6,475 nt of DNA. Origin: Litoribrevibacter sp041590855 (GTDB lineage Bacteria; Pseudomonadota; Gammaproteobacteria; Pseudomonadales; Litoribrevibacteraceae). The notes under the pieces are model-generated. The model saw only the letters and a list, made by a program, of their open reading frames with translations. It did no database searches and had not been told where the DNA came from. Every line of letters starts with the position of its first letter. Position 1 is the stretch's first letter. The position numbers and the translations under genes are program-made. Below, in pieces: positions 1-5,971 of this stretch. Where the stretch lies: the NCBI GenBank assembly GCA_041590855.1, contig JBFHTA010000233.1, positions 1 through 6,475 of the forward strand. The letters run 5' to 3'.

Positions 1-2
1 CC

Positions 3-422
3 AAGCATGAATCTCTCGATATTGGCAAAGTGGCGAAAATCAGCGGGGTACCTGCTTCAACCCTGCGATTTTACGAAGAGAAAGGCTTGATTAAGTCGAA
101 TGGAAGAAACGGCCTGCGTCGCGTTTTTCCCTACAGCGTGTTGCAACGCCTGGCATTGATTTCACTCGGTCAGAATGCGGGGTTATCACTGGATGAAATC
201 GCCACCATGTTTACACCCAACGGACCGGAGATTGATCGTCAGTTGCTGCTGACTAAAGCCGACGAACTCGACCAACGAATTGAAGAACTGAAACTGATGA
301 GTAAAGGGCTCCGCCATACAGCGGCTTGCAAAGCGCCTTCGCATTTCGAATGTCCGACCTTTATGAAACTGCTGGATGGTGCGTTAAAGCACAGGCTCAA
401 ACCGACGAATGAGAAGAACTAA
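3..422 (+). CDS. MerR-family transcriptional regulator, 5'-truncated by window edge
   Basis: The reading frame is open from base 3, giving 139 visible residues. The GTG at 30 is internal: the codons before it read KHESLDIGK, the usual lead-in to a MerR N-terminal helix, so the true start lies upstream of the window. The winged helix-turn-helix is clear (VAKISGVPASTLRFYEEKGLI), followed by the long dimerisation helix and a C-terminal segment with two cysteines, encoded at 327-329 and 351-353. They are spaced C-X7-C and followed by Pro, and this segment aligns without gaps to the metal-binding loop of E. coli CueR as I recall it (RIEEL...AC-X7-CP). These are the only cysteines in the visible part. 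MerR proteins distort and activate promoters with long spacers when they bind an effector. The effector here is unknown: a metal or redox sensor is possible, but many uncharacterised relatives share this tail. The family call is firm and the ligand is not. Confidence 0.9.
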   Translation, partial: KHESLDIGKVAKISGVPASTLRFYEEKGLIKSNGRNGLRRVFPYSVLQRLALISLGQNAGLSLDEIATMFTPNGPEIDRQLLLTKADELDQRIEELKLMSKGLRHTAACKAPSHFECPTFMKLLDGALKHRLKPTNEKN

Positions 423-495
423 CCTCAGCCAGATTACCCTAAGGTTTGCTCTCCTCTTGTAATCTTGCTTGTTGCAGTGCCTCCTTCCGCTGTCT

Positions 496-511
496 AATCT
501 CAATAGAGATT
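496..511. repeat. Short inverted repeat upstream of the solute-binding remnant
   Basis: AATCTC-AATA-GAGATT is a perfect 6-bp stem with a 4-nt loop, directly before the purine-rich ribosome site (GAAAGGAGA) of the next reading frame. It overlaps a TCTAAT hexamer (493-498) that resembles a -10 element. It could be a protein-binding site or a leader hairpin. The arms are short enough for chance, so no function is assigned. Confidence 0.3.
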
Positions 512-526
512 GAAAGGAGAACCACC

Positions 527-697
527 ATGAAGGGCCTGACCTCCATTCTTTTCAGCCTACTTTTTTCAACCATCAGCCTGGCTGAACCTCTGCAGATAGC
601 TCAAGACCCTTGGCCACCGTTTGTGGATGAGACCGCAAAAGGCTACGGTCTGAGTATTGAAGTGGTGCAAGCAGCCCTTGAACCCAAAGGTTATTAA
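527..697 (+). pseudogene. Truncated periplasmic solute-binding protein (family 3) remnant
   Basis: An ATG at 527 follows a good ribosome site (AAAGGAG) and opens a 56-codon frame. Residues 1-19 form a Sec-type signal peptide (MKG, hydrophobic core, cleavage probably after SLA). The mature part begins EPLQIAQDPWPPFVDE, with the D-PWPPF motif and the following GYGLSIEVVQAAL helix typical of the first lobe of family 3 solute-binding proteins (amino-acid binding type). Those proteins are normally about 230-280 residues, so over three quarters is missing. After the TAA at 695-697 none of the three frames shows the expected continuation (such as a PWARA-like motif), which points to a 3' deletion rather than a single frameshift. 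The frame also stays open upstream to an ATG at 446, but that start lacks a ribosome site and would bury the signal peptide. Secretion of the short product cannot be excluded. Confidence 0.7.
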
Positions 698-827
698 TTT
701 CAAATTATTCTGGATAAATACATTAAGTAATTTCCGACAAAAAGAATTCTGTATACCTCTTGATTAAACCCTAATACATGGTAACTTCTTCGCCTTTCGG
801 TAAGCCCAATACATAGGATTAATACTC

Positions 828-1403
828 ATGCCAAAGGCAAGTGAAATCAAAAAAAACCAGGCCATCGAGTTCAACGGCCGTGTACTGATTGTGAAAGACA
901 TTGAGCGCTCTGTACCCCAAGGTCGCGCAGGTGGCAGCATCTATCGTATGCGCATGTATGATGTAGTGACGGGTGGCAAAGTCGATGAAACCTTTAAAGA
1001 TTCAGAAATGCTGAACATGGCGGATCTGATCAAGCGTCCCGCCAACTTCTCTTACATTGACGGCGACGAATATGTGTTCATGGACAGCGAAGACTATACG
1101 CCATACAACCTGAATAAAGAATCCATTGAAGACGAAGTCTTATTTATCACTGAAGAAACCCAAGGCATCTATGTAGTTGTGGTTGATGGTTCTGCTGTTG
1201 GCCTGGAACTTCCACCGAGTGTTGATCTCGTGATTGAGCAAACCGATCCGTCCATCAAGGGTGCTTCTGCTACCTCTCGTACTAAACCTGCCACACTAAC
1301 CACTGGCCTTGTTGTGCAAGTACCAGAGCACATCTCGACGGGCGACCGCATCAAAATCAACACCGAAGAACGTAAGTTCATGGGTCGTGTCGATAATAAG
1401 TAG
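828..1403 (+). CDS. efpL: Elongation factor P-like protein EfpL (YeiP)
   Basis: This 191-residue protein matches the length of E. coli YeiP/EfpL (190) and resembles it throughout (MPKASEIKKN start, FSYIDGDEYVFMDSEDYTPY, IKGASA, KPATLTTGLVVQVPE). EfpL binds the ribosome between P and E sites and helps peptide-bond formation at proline-rich stalling sequences. Three domains are expected: a KOW-like N-domain (about 1-63), a first OB domain (65-130) and a C-terminal OB domain (132-190). The C-domain contains the EF-P signature (K153-x-A-x4-G-x2-V-x-V-P-x2-I-x2-G). The loop that in EF-P carries the modified lysine has Arg33 at its tip (PQGRAGG), at the same number as the arginine of E. coli EfpL. 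That separates it from canonical EF-P, which is usually about 188 residues with Lys34. AGGA at 815-818 lies 9 bp before the ATG. It appears to be a single-gene unit convergent with katG. Confidence 0.95.
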   Translation: MPKASEIKKNQAIEFNGRVLIVKDIERSVPQGRAGGSIYRMRMYDVVTGGKVDETFKDSEMLNMADLIKRPANFSYIDGDEYVFMDSEDYTPYNLNKESIEDEVLFITEETQGIYVVVVDGSAVGLELPPSVDLVIEQTDPSIKGASATSRTKPATLTTGLVVQVPEHISTGDRIKINTEERKFMGRVDNK

Positions 1404-1441
1404 TCTGTGCCTCTGCCTCCGGCTGACCACTAACTACTCAT

Positions 1442-1477
1442 CCAACATCAGCAGCTCATCAGAGCCGCCGATGTTGG
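1442..1477. terminator. Possible bidirectional terminator between efpL and katG
   Basis: CCAACATC (1442-1449) and GATGTTGG (1470-1477) form a perfect 8-bp stem with a 20-nt loop in the 99-bp gap between convergent stop codons. Position favours a shared terminator. The stem is short and only half GC, the loop is long, and neither strand has a convincing run of T after it, so intrinsic termination is uncertain. Confidence 0.35.
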
Positions 1478-1502
1478 TTGATCTCACACACGATCGGGAA
1501 CG

Positions 1503-3713
1503 CTAAATCAGATCAAAGCGATCCAGATTCATCACTTTATCCCACGCTTTCACAAAGTCTTCTACAAATCGGGTTTTGGCGTCATCCGCCGCATAAACTT
1601 CTGATAACGCTCGAAGCTGGGAGTTAGACCCGAACACCAGATCCACTCGTGATGCGGTCCACTTCACTTTGCCAGTGGTTCTATCGCGCCCCTCAAAACT
1701 CTGCGCCAAACCGGATTGATCGGTATCATCTGCAGGCACCCATTCGGTCGCCATATCCAGCAGATTGACAAAGAAGGCATTGGTCAGACTTTCCGGATCA
1801 TCGGTCAATACACCTTGCTTGTTCTGACCAACATTTGCATTCAATACCCGTAAACCGCCAACCAAGACCGTCATTTCTGGCGCAGTCAAGGTCAGTAATT
1901 GCGCCCGATCGACCAACAGTGCTTCTGCGGCAATGGGGGAGTTTTCCGAGTGATAGTTTCTGAAACCATCCGCTTTGGGCTCAAGTACTGCAAAGGCCGC
2001 TTCATCCGTTTGCTCCTGCGTGGCATCCACTCGCCCTGGGGTGAAGGGTACTTTGATATCAAAGCCAGCATTTTTGGCTGCTTGTTCCACAGCCGCACAA
2101 CCGCCTAACACAATCAGATCAGCCATTGAGACCTTCTTGTCCCCGTTCGGCCCGTCATTAAATTGTTTTTGTACATTGGACAGAGCCACCAACACATTCG
2201 CTAACTGTTTAGGCTGGTTTACCTCCCAATCCTTTTGTGGCGCCAGGCGGATACGAGCACCGTTCGCCCCGCCGCGTTTGTCTGAGCCACGGAAGGTCGA
2301 TGCCGAAGCCCAGGCTGTACTTACCAATTCAGGAATGGTCAGTCCGGTCGCCAAAATTAGCCCTTTTAATTCTGAGATGTCGTCTTCATCAATCAGAGTC
2401 CCGGTCGCTTCTGGCAGCGGATCTTGCCATGTCCAGGTTTCCTCGGGAACCAAGGGGCCAAGGTAACGGGCTATCGGGCCCATGTCCCTGTGCGTCAATT
2501 TGAACCAAGCGCGTGCAAAGGCATCAGCAAAGTCTTGCGGATTTTTGTGGAAATGCTCTGAAATTTTGCGATATTCCGGATCTTCACGCAGAGCCATATC
2601 CGCCGTGGTCATCATGATTCCAACTCGCTTGCTCGCATCTTCGGCATCCGGTGCATGATCTGCATCCGATAACGCTTTCGGTACCCATTGGTGCGCTCCG
2701 GCCGGGCTTTTGGAAAGCTCCCACTCATAGCCTAGTAAAACATCAAAGTAGCCGGTGTCCCATTGAGTAGGATTGGGCGTCCAGGCGCCTTCAATACCAC
2801 TGGTGATGGTGTCGCTGCCCTTTCCACTACCATGCTTGCTGATCCAACCCAGGCCCATAGTTTCCATTGGTGCAGCTTCCGGCTCTGGCCCAACCAGCGC
2901 GGCATCGCCGGCACCGTGTGCTTTACCAAAGGTATGACCTCCGGCCGTCAAAGCAACGGTTTCATAGTCGTCCATTGCCATGCGAGCAAAGGTGTCTCTT
3001 ATGTCTTTTGCGGAAGCCAAAGGATCAGGGTTGCCATTCGGGCCTTCCGGATTCACATAGATCAACCCCATTTGTACCGCTGCCAGGGGGTTTTCAAGGT
3101 CGCGATCCCCTTCGTAACGATTATCCCCTAGCCACTCGGTTTCTGTTCCCCAGTAGATATCTTCTTCCGGCTCCCAAATATCTTCACGACCACCTGCGAA
3201 ACCTACGGTTTCAAAGCCCATGGATTCCAACGCGCAGTTACCGGCCAGAATCATTAAATCTGCCCACGAAATCTTTTCACCGTACTTCTGTTTTATAGGC
3301 CACAACAAGCGTCTGGCTTTGTCCAGGTTGCCGTTATCCGGCCAGCTGTTCAGCGGCGCAAAGCGTTGTGATCCGGTGGATGCGCCTCCTCGACCGTCAG
3401 ACATTCGGTAAGTACCGGCACTGTGCCACGCCATCCGAATAAACAATGGGCCATAATGCCCATAATCGGCTGGCCACCAATCTTGAGAATCGGTCATCAA
3501 TTTATATAAATCTTTTCTGACCGCCTCCAGATCCAACGTGTTGAACGCCTCTTTATAATTAAACGAACCCGCCATCGGGTTCGACAATTCCGAGTGCTGA
3601 TGAAGAATCTTTAAATTTAACTGGTTCGGCCACCAATCTTTGTTAGACGTCCCGCCGCCCGCTGTATGCTTCTTGTGGGCGCCTGAAAACGGACACTTAC
3701 TGCTGTCTGACAT
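1503..3713 (-). CDS. katG: Catalase-peroxidase KatG
   Basis: This is a complete 736-residue haem enzyme that breaks down hydrogen peroxide to water and oxygen and also acts as a peroxidase. It has no signal peptide and starts MSDSSKCPF, as cytosolic KatGs do. The N-terminal catalytic half has the distal Arg93-Trp96-His97 triad (RMAWHSAGTYR), Tyr219 (YVNPEGPNG) and Met245. Trp96-Tyr219-Met245 correspond to the Trp-Tyr-Met crosslink of M. tuberculosis KatG (107-229-255) that gives catalase activity. Proximal His260 (GGHTFGKAHG), Trp311, Asp372 and the mobile Arg409 (THRDMGP) are also in place, and Ser305 corresponds to the Ser315 linked to isoniazid resistance. The C-terminal half is the degenerate second peroxidase domain, which lacks haem. 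A strong ribosome site (GGGGAGAAGG) lies just before the ATG. It is divergent from the tetR cluster. OxyR control is usual in related bacteria, but I could not find a clean OxyR site. Confidence 0.98.
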   Translation of the reverse strand: MSDSSKCPFSGAHKKHTAGGGTSNKDWWPNQLNLKILHQHSELSNPMAGSFNYKEAFNTLDLEAVRKDLYKLMTDSQDWWPADYGHYGPLFIRMAWHSAGTYRMSDGRGGASTGSQRFAPLNSWPDNGNLDKARRLLWPIKQKYGEKISWADLMILAGNCALESMGFETVGFAGGREDIWEPEEDIYWGTETEWLGDNRYEGDRDLENPLAAVQMGLIYVNPEGPNGNPDPLASAKDIRDTFARMAMDDYETVALTAGGHTFGKAHGAGDAALVGPEPEAAPMETMGLGWISKHGSGKGSDTITSGIEGAWTPNPTQWDTGYFDVLLGYEWELSKSPAGAHQWVPKALSDADHAPDAEDASKRVGIMMTTADMALREDPEYRKISEHFHKNPQDFADAFARAWFKLTHRDMGPIARYLGPLVPEETWTWQDPLPEATGTLIDEDDISELKGLILATGLTIPELVSTAWASASTFRGSDKRGGANGARIRLAPQKDWEVNQPKQLANVLVALSNVQKQFNDGPNGDKKVSMADLIVLGGCAAVEQAAKNAGFDIKVPFTPGRVDATQEQTDEAAFAVLEPKADGFRNYHSENSPIAAEALLVDRAQLLTLTAPEMTVLVGGLRVLNANVGQNKQGVLTDDPESLTNAFFVNLLDMATEWVPADDTDQSGLAQSFEGRDRTTGKVKWTASRVDLVFGSNSQLRALSEVYAADDAKTRFVEDFVKAWDKVMNLDRFDLI

Positions 3714-3767
3714 AACCTTCTCCCCTGTAGGTATTCTCGACTTTCAATGCAATTAAAAACACTTTTA

Positions 3768-3797
3768 GTTATAGATAGTGCGATCAAAACCCACCAA
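3768..3797 (-). promoter_or_regulatory. Predicted katG promoter
   Basis: On the minus strand, TATAAC (3768-3773, five of six matches to TATAAT) lies 18 bp downstream of TTGGTG (3792-3797, a poor -35 with only the TTG matching). The -10 is about 55 bp before the katG start. A good -10 with a weak -35 is what an activator-dependent promoter often shows. This is inferred by eye. Confidence 0.4.
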
Positions 3798-3830
3798 TGA
3801 ATTTTGTTCATCCCCTGAATTTGAACATCC
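3798..3830. repeat. Tandem imperfect direct repeat upstream of katG -35
   Basis: TGAATTTTGTTCATCC (3798-3813) and TGAATTTGAACATCC (3816-3830) repeat with an 18-bp offset, immediately upstream of the predicted katG -35. The differing cores (TTGTTCA versus TTGAACA) also create an inverted pair, TGTTCA (3805-3810) and TGAACA (3822-3827). The position fits an activator site for katG, but the binding protein is unknown. Confidence 0.35.
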
Positions 3831-3918
3831 TATTTGCCGCTGTAAGACCCGTAATCATTGGACTAAGAAGCAAAAAACAATTTTCAGCCCTGTTCAGGCA
3901 TTGATCATAAATTCGACA

Positions 3919-3948
3919 TTGACATGAATATCAACACAAAGTTAACAT
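3919..3948 (+). promoter_or_regulatory. Predicted promoter of the tetR-tautomerase-reductase operon
   Basis: TTGACA at 3919-3924 is a perfect -35 consensus. With an 18-bp spacer, TAACAT at 3943-3948 (four of six matches) is the best -10. The -10 lies inside the palindrome at 3939-3958, so a protein bound there would block RNA polymerase. The start codons follow 20-25 bp downstream, leaving a short leader. Confidence 0.5.
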
Positions 3949-3958
3949 GCGTTAACTT
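3939..3958. promoter_or_regulatory. Candidate TetR operator (8-4-8 palindrome)
   Basis: AAGTTAAC-ATGC-GTTAACTT is a perfect inverted repeat with 8-bp arms and a 4-bp centre, ending 15 bp before the TetR start at 3974. The size and symmetry suit a TetR-family dimer. It overlaps the predicted -10 element, consistent with autorepression of the whole operon. Assignment to this particular regulator is inferred from proximity. Confidence 0.6.
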
Positions 3959-3973
3959 ACTAATGAGATGCTT

Positions 3974-4678
3974 ATGAACACCACCAAAGACATAATTCTG
4001 GAGCGCGCCTTGGAGCAATACATGGACGTTGGCTATAAAGGCCTTTCCATGCGAAACATTGCACAAAAAGCCGGTATCAGCGCGACAGCCATTTATCGTC
4101 ACTACAGCAATAAAGAAGCGCTGTTTCACGAGATCATCAAAACAGGCTTTAAAACCTATACCGATTACTTAACACCCGCGCTGGAGGAATCCAGCGCCAG
4201 AGAACGGTTTCATAAAACACTGGAGAATGCGCTCAACTTTGTGCTGGACCATCCAAAATACTTTGAGCTGATCTTCGTAAAATCCGACACCAAAGACGAG
4301 TTGGCAAATCACGACGATTTGCGAAAAGACTCAAAAATCTCGTTTGATTTCTACAGTGCCCGAATCCATGAGTGCATCAAAGAAGGCGTGTTTAAAGAAG
4401 ACCATCCCGGCGAGGTTTCTGTATTGCTCTTGTCATCTTTTACCGGCTTCTTCTCTCTGTACATTGGCGGTTTATTACCCCGCTCTGAAGACGAAGTAAG
4501 AGCGCTCTACTGGCGAACCGTAAACCGAATTCTTAATGGAATTTCTATCTCCCAAGACAATATTTCGAAAAGCTGTATTTCCAAGAGTAGTGTTCCCAAA
4601 AACAATGTTCCCAAGAGCAGTGTTCCCAAGAGCAGTGTTCCCAAGAGCAATGTTCCCAAAACCAAGAAAGAGGATTAA
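3974..4678 (+). CDS. TetR-family transcriptional regulator with repeat-encoded C-terminal tail
   Basis: This is a 234-residue one-component repressor-type regulator. The N-terminal DNA-binding domain has the family's helix-turn-helix at about 24-43 (LSMRNIAQKAGISATAIYRHY) followed by SNKEALF. The ligand domain (about 55-190) is all helical and resembles the WHG-type TetR C-domain (HPKYFELIF early, LLLSSFTGFFSLYIGGLL late). That subtype is tentative. TetR proteins usually end near 190-200 residues. Here about 40 residues follow, made of seven pentapeptides (consensus SSVPK) from residue 195, ending TKKED. I chose the ATG at 3974 because GAG at 3965-3967 gives a 6-bp spacing. The ATG at 3968 in the same frame (adding ML) has no room for a ribosome site. 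The gene sits first in its operon behind a palindrome that overlaps its promoter, so autoregulation is likely. The effector is unknown, perhaps the substrate of the downstream enzymes. Confidence 0.92.
   Translation: MNTTKDIILERALEQYMDVGYKGLSMRNIAQKAGISATAIYRHYSNKEALFHEIIKTGFKTYTDYLTPALEESSARERFHKTLENALNFVLDHPKYFELIFVKSDTKDELANHDDLRKDSKISFDFYSARIHECIKEGVFKEDHPGEVSVLLLSSFTGFFSLYIGGLLPRSEDEVRALYWRTVNRILNGISISQDNISKSCISKSSVPKNNVPKSSVPKSSVPKSNVPKTKKED
4556..4660 (+). repeat. In-frame 15-bp minisatellite, 7 units, within tetR 3' end
   Basis: Seven adjacent 15-bp units encode DNISK, SCISK, SSVPK, NNVPK, SSVPK, SSVPK and SNVPK. The units at 4616-4630 and 4631-4645 are identical (AGCAGTGTTCCCAAG), and divergence rises toward the 5' end. 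A degenerate eighth unit (ISISQ, 4541-4555) may precede them. The gradient suggests growth by slippage or unequal recombination, and 15 bp keeps the frame. The tail is basic, rich in Ser, Asn and Pro, and probably disordered. Confidence 0.95.
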
Positions 4679-4680
4679 CC

Positions 4681-4911
4681 ATGCCTGTTATCACCTACAA
4701 CAGTGTTGAAAATGCCTTAACAGAAGATCAGAAAGAGCAACTCATTCAAGCGTTAACCAATGCCGTAGGCGATGTACTTGGAGACAAGATCAAAGCCAAT
4801 GCCTGGGTCATTCTTAATGAATCCCCGGAAGGTAACTTCGCCATTGGCGGCACTCCCATCACGGCCCATATGCTCAAGAACATGCAGAAAAAGCAAGGAG
4901 AACCCTCATGA
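4681..4911 (+). CDS. 4-oxalocrotonate tautomerase-fold protein
   Basis: This 76-residue protein has the tautomerase-superfamily signature. Met is followed by Pro (MPVITY), so removal of Met exposes the catalytic N-terminal proline. It continues with the beta-alpha-beta order of 4-OT: helix LTEDQKEQLIQALTNAVGDVL, strand AWVILNES, then the turn NFAIGG, which matches HFGIGG of 4-OT. Phe52 (counting Pro as 1) aligns with 4-OT Phe50. Arg11 and Arg39 of 4-OT are not conserved: Trp41 occupies the Arg39 position and the protein has no arginine anywhere. Substrate and reaction are therefore probably unlike 4-OT, and the enzymatic role is unproven. Such proteins assemble as dimers of trimers or similar oligomers in the cytoplasm. 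The ribosome site AGAGGA (4669-4674) lies in the last codons of tetR, 2 bp before this ATG, and the stop overlaps the next gene's ATG. Confidence 0.85.
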   Translation: MPVITYNSVENALTEDQKEQLIQALTNAVGDVLGDKIKANAWVILNESPEGNFAIGGTPITAHMLKNMQKKQGEPS

Positions 4912-5909
4912 TTAAAGCCTACGCAGCCTTTGAACCATCAGGTGAATTAAAGACATTCGAGTACGATCCGGGTGAGCTTGGGCCAAACGACGTAGAGATC
5001 AAGGTGGAATATTGCGGCATCTGCCACAGTGACCTGAGCATGTTAAACAATGAATGGGGAATGACCTCCTACCCTTTCGTTCCTGGGCATGAAGTCATCG
5101 GCACGATTTCTGCCGTCGGCCATCAAGTCACCCGGTTTTCTGAAGGCGACTGGGTCGGGCTCGGCTGGCACTCAGACTATTGCCACGACTGCCGAAGCTG
5201 CAACACCGGCGACCATAATTTATGTGATGAGGCCGAGGGCACCATCGTTGGCCGACACGGAGGTTTTGCCGACAAGGTTAGAGCCAACGTAACCAGTGTC
5301 GTCGCACTACCAGAACATTTAGATAAAACCGTTGCTGGTCCGCTGTTTTGTGCGGGCATCACCGTATTCAACCCCCTAGTGCAATTCGATATCAAACCCA
5401 CAGATCGTGTAGCCGTGATTGGCATCGGCGGTTTGGGCCATTTGGCGTTGCAATTTTTAAACGCCTGGGGATGCCATGTCACCGCGTTCACCTCGTCTGA
5501 GAAAAAGCAACAAGAAGCCTTGGAAATGGGTGCCCATGCCGTCATCAACTCAACCGACAAAAATGCCATTAAAGCAGCGGCCAAACAATTCGACCTGATC
5601 ATCTCCACGGTGGATGTAAAGCTCGACTGGAATCGCTACATCAATACCCTGGCCCCGAAAGGTCGTCTTCATTTTGTGGGTGCAACCTTGGAACCTCTGG
5701 ACATCAGTGTGTTTGGCTTGATGGACGCACAACGCTCCGTTTCAAGCTCCCCGGTGGGCAGCCCGGAAACCATTGCCACCATGCTGGACTTTGCGGGTCG
5801 ACACAACATCAAACCCATTGTCGAAATGTTCACCTTCGACCAAGTCAATGAGGCCATGCAGCGGTTAGCAAGCGGAAATGCACGTTATCGCATTGTGTTG
5901 AAACGCTAA
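4908..5909 (+). CDS. ahr: NADPH-dependent aldehyde reductase Ahr-like (zinc alcohol dehydrogenase)
   Basis: This 333-residue medium-chain dehydrogenase resembles E. coli Ahr (YjgB) along its length: IKAYAA start, EYDPGEL, CGICHSDLSM, NEWG, GHEVIG, GGFA, AGPL-C-GITVF, GIGGLGH, ARYRIVLK end. Ahr reduces a wide range of aldehydes to alcohols with NADPH in the cytoplasm. Catalytic zinc ligands are Cys36, His61 with Glu62, and Cys148. The structural zinc site is Cys92, Cys95, Cys98 and Cys106. The Rossmann motif GIGGLG is at 172-177. The strand after it leads to TSSEKK, resembling the Ser-Ser-x-x-Lys of cinnamyl alcohol dehydrogenases that grips the NADPH phosphate, so NADPH preference is inferred. 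AAGGAG at 4895-4900 precedes the ATG by 7 bp. The ATGA overlap with the tautomerase gene implies translational coupling. The natural substrate is not identifiable from sequence. Confidence 0.92.
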   Translation: MIKAYAAFEPSGELKTFEYDPGELGPNDVEIKVEYCGICHSDLSMLNNEWGMTSYPFVPGHEVIGTISAVGHQVTRFSEGDWVGLGWHSDYCHDCRSCNTGDHNLCDEAEGTIVGRHGGFADKVRANVTSVVALPEHLDKTVAGPLFCAGITVFNPLVQFDIKPTDRVAVIGIGGLGHLALQFLNAWGCHVTAFTSSEKKQQEALEMGAHAVINSTDKNAIKAAAKQFDLIISTVDVKLDWNRYINTLAPKGRLHFVGATLEPLDISVFGLMDAQRSVSSSPVGSPETIATMLDFAGRHNIKPIVEMFTFDQVNEAMQRLASGNARYRIVLKR

Positions 5910-5971
5910 GAAGAAAATACAAAGAAAAACGCTAATAAAAACAACTGACAGACCACTCGACGAGGTGAAAC

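Noticed and set aside
446..526. Upstream extension of the solute-binding remnant to the ATG at 446
   Set aside because: It has no ribosome site and would place 27 cysteine-rich residues before an obvious signal peptide.
1899..2503. Long plus-strand open frames inside katG (for example 1975-2466)
   Set aside because: They are antisense to an intact, fully conserved katG, lack ribosome sites and encode no recognisable motif; shadow frames.
3771..3789. Possible OxyR site (ATAGATAGTGCGATC) at the katG -10
   Set aside because: ATAG is present, but the partner tetranucleotide at the required spacing reads GATC or AAAA rather than CTAT, and there is no second half-site; too weak to call.
3889..3898. 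CCTG-TT-CAGG dyad in the katG-tetR intergenic region
   Set aside because: Four-base arms are expected by chance and it aligns with no promoter element.
5177..5608. Minus-strand 143-codon open frame inside the reductase gene
   Set aside because: It is antisense to a well-conserved dehydrogenase with intact zinc and Rossmann motifs; no independent coding evidence.
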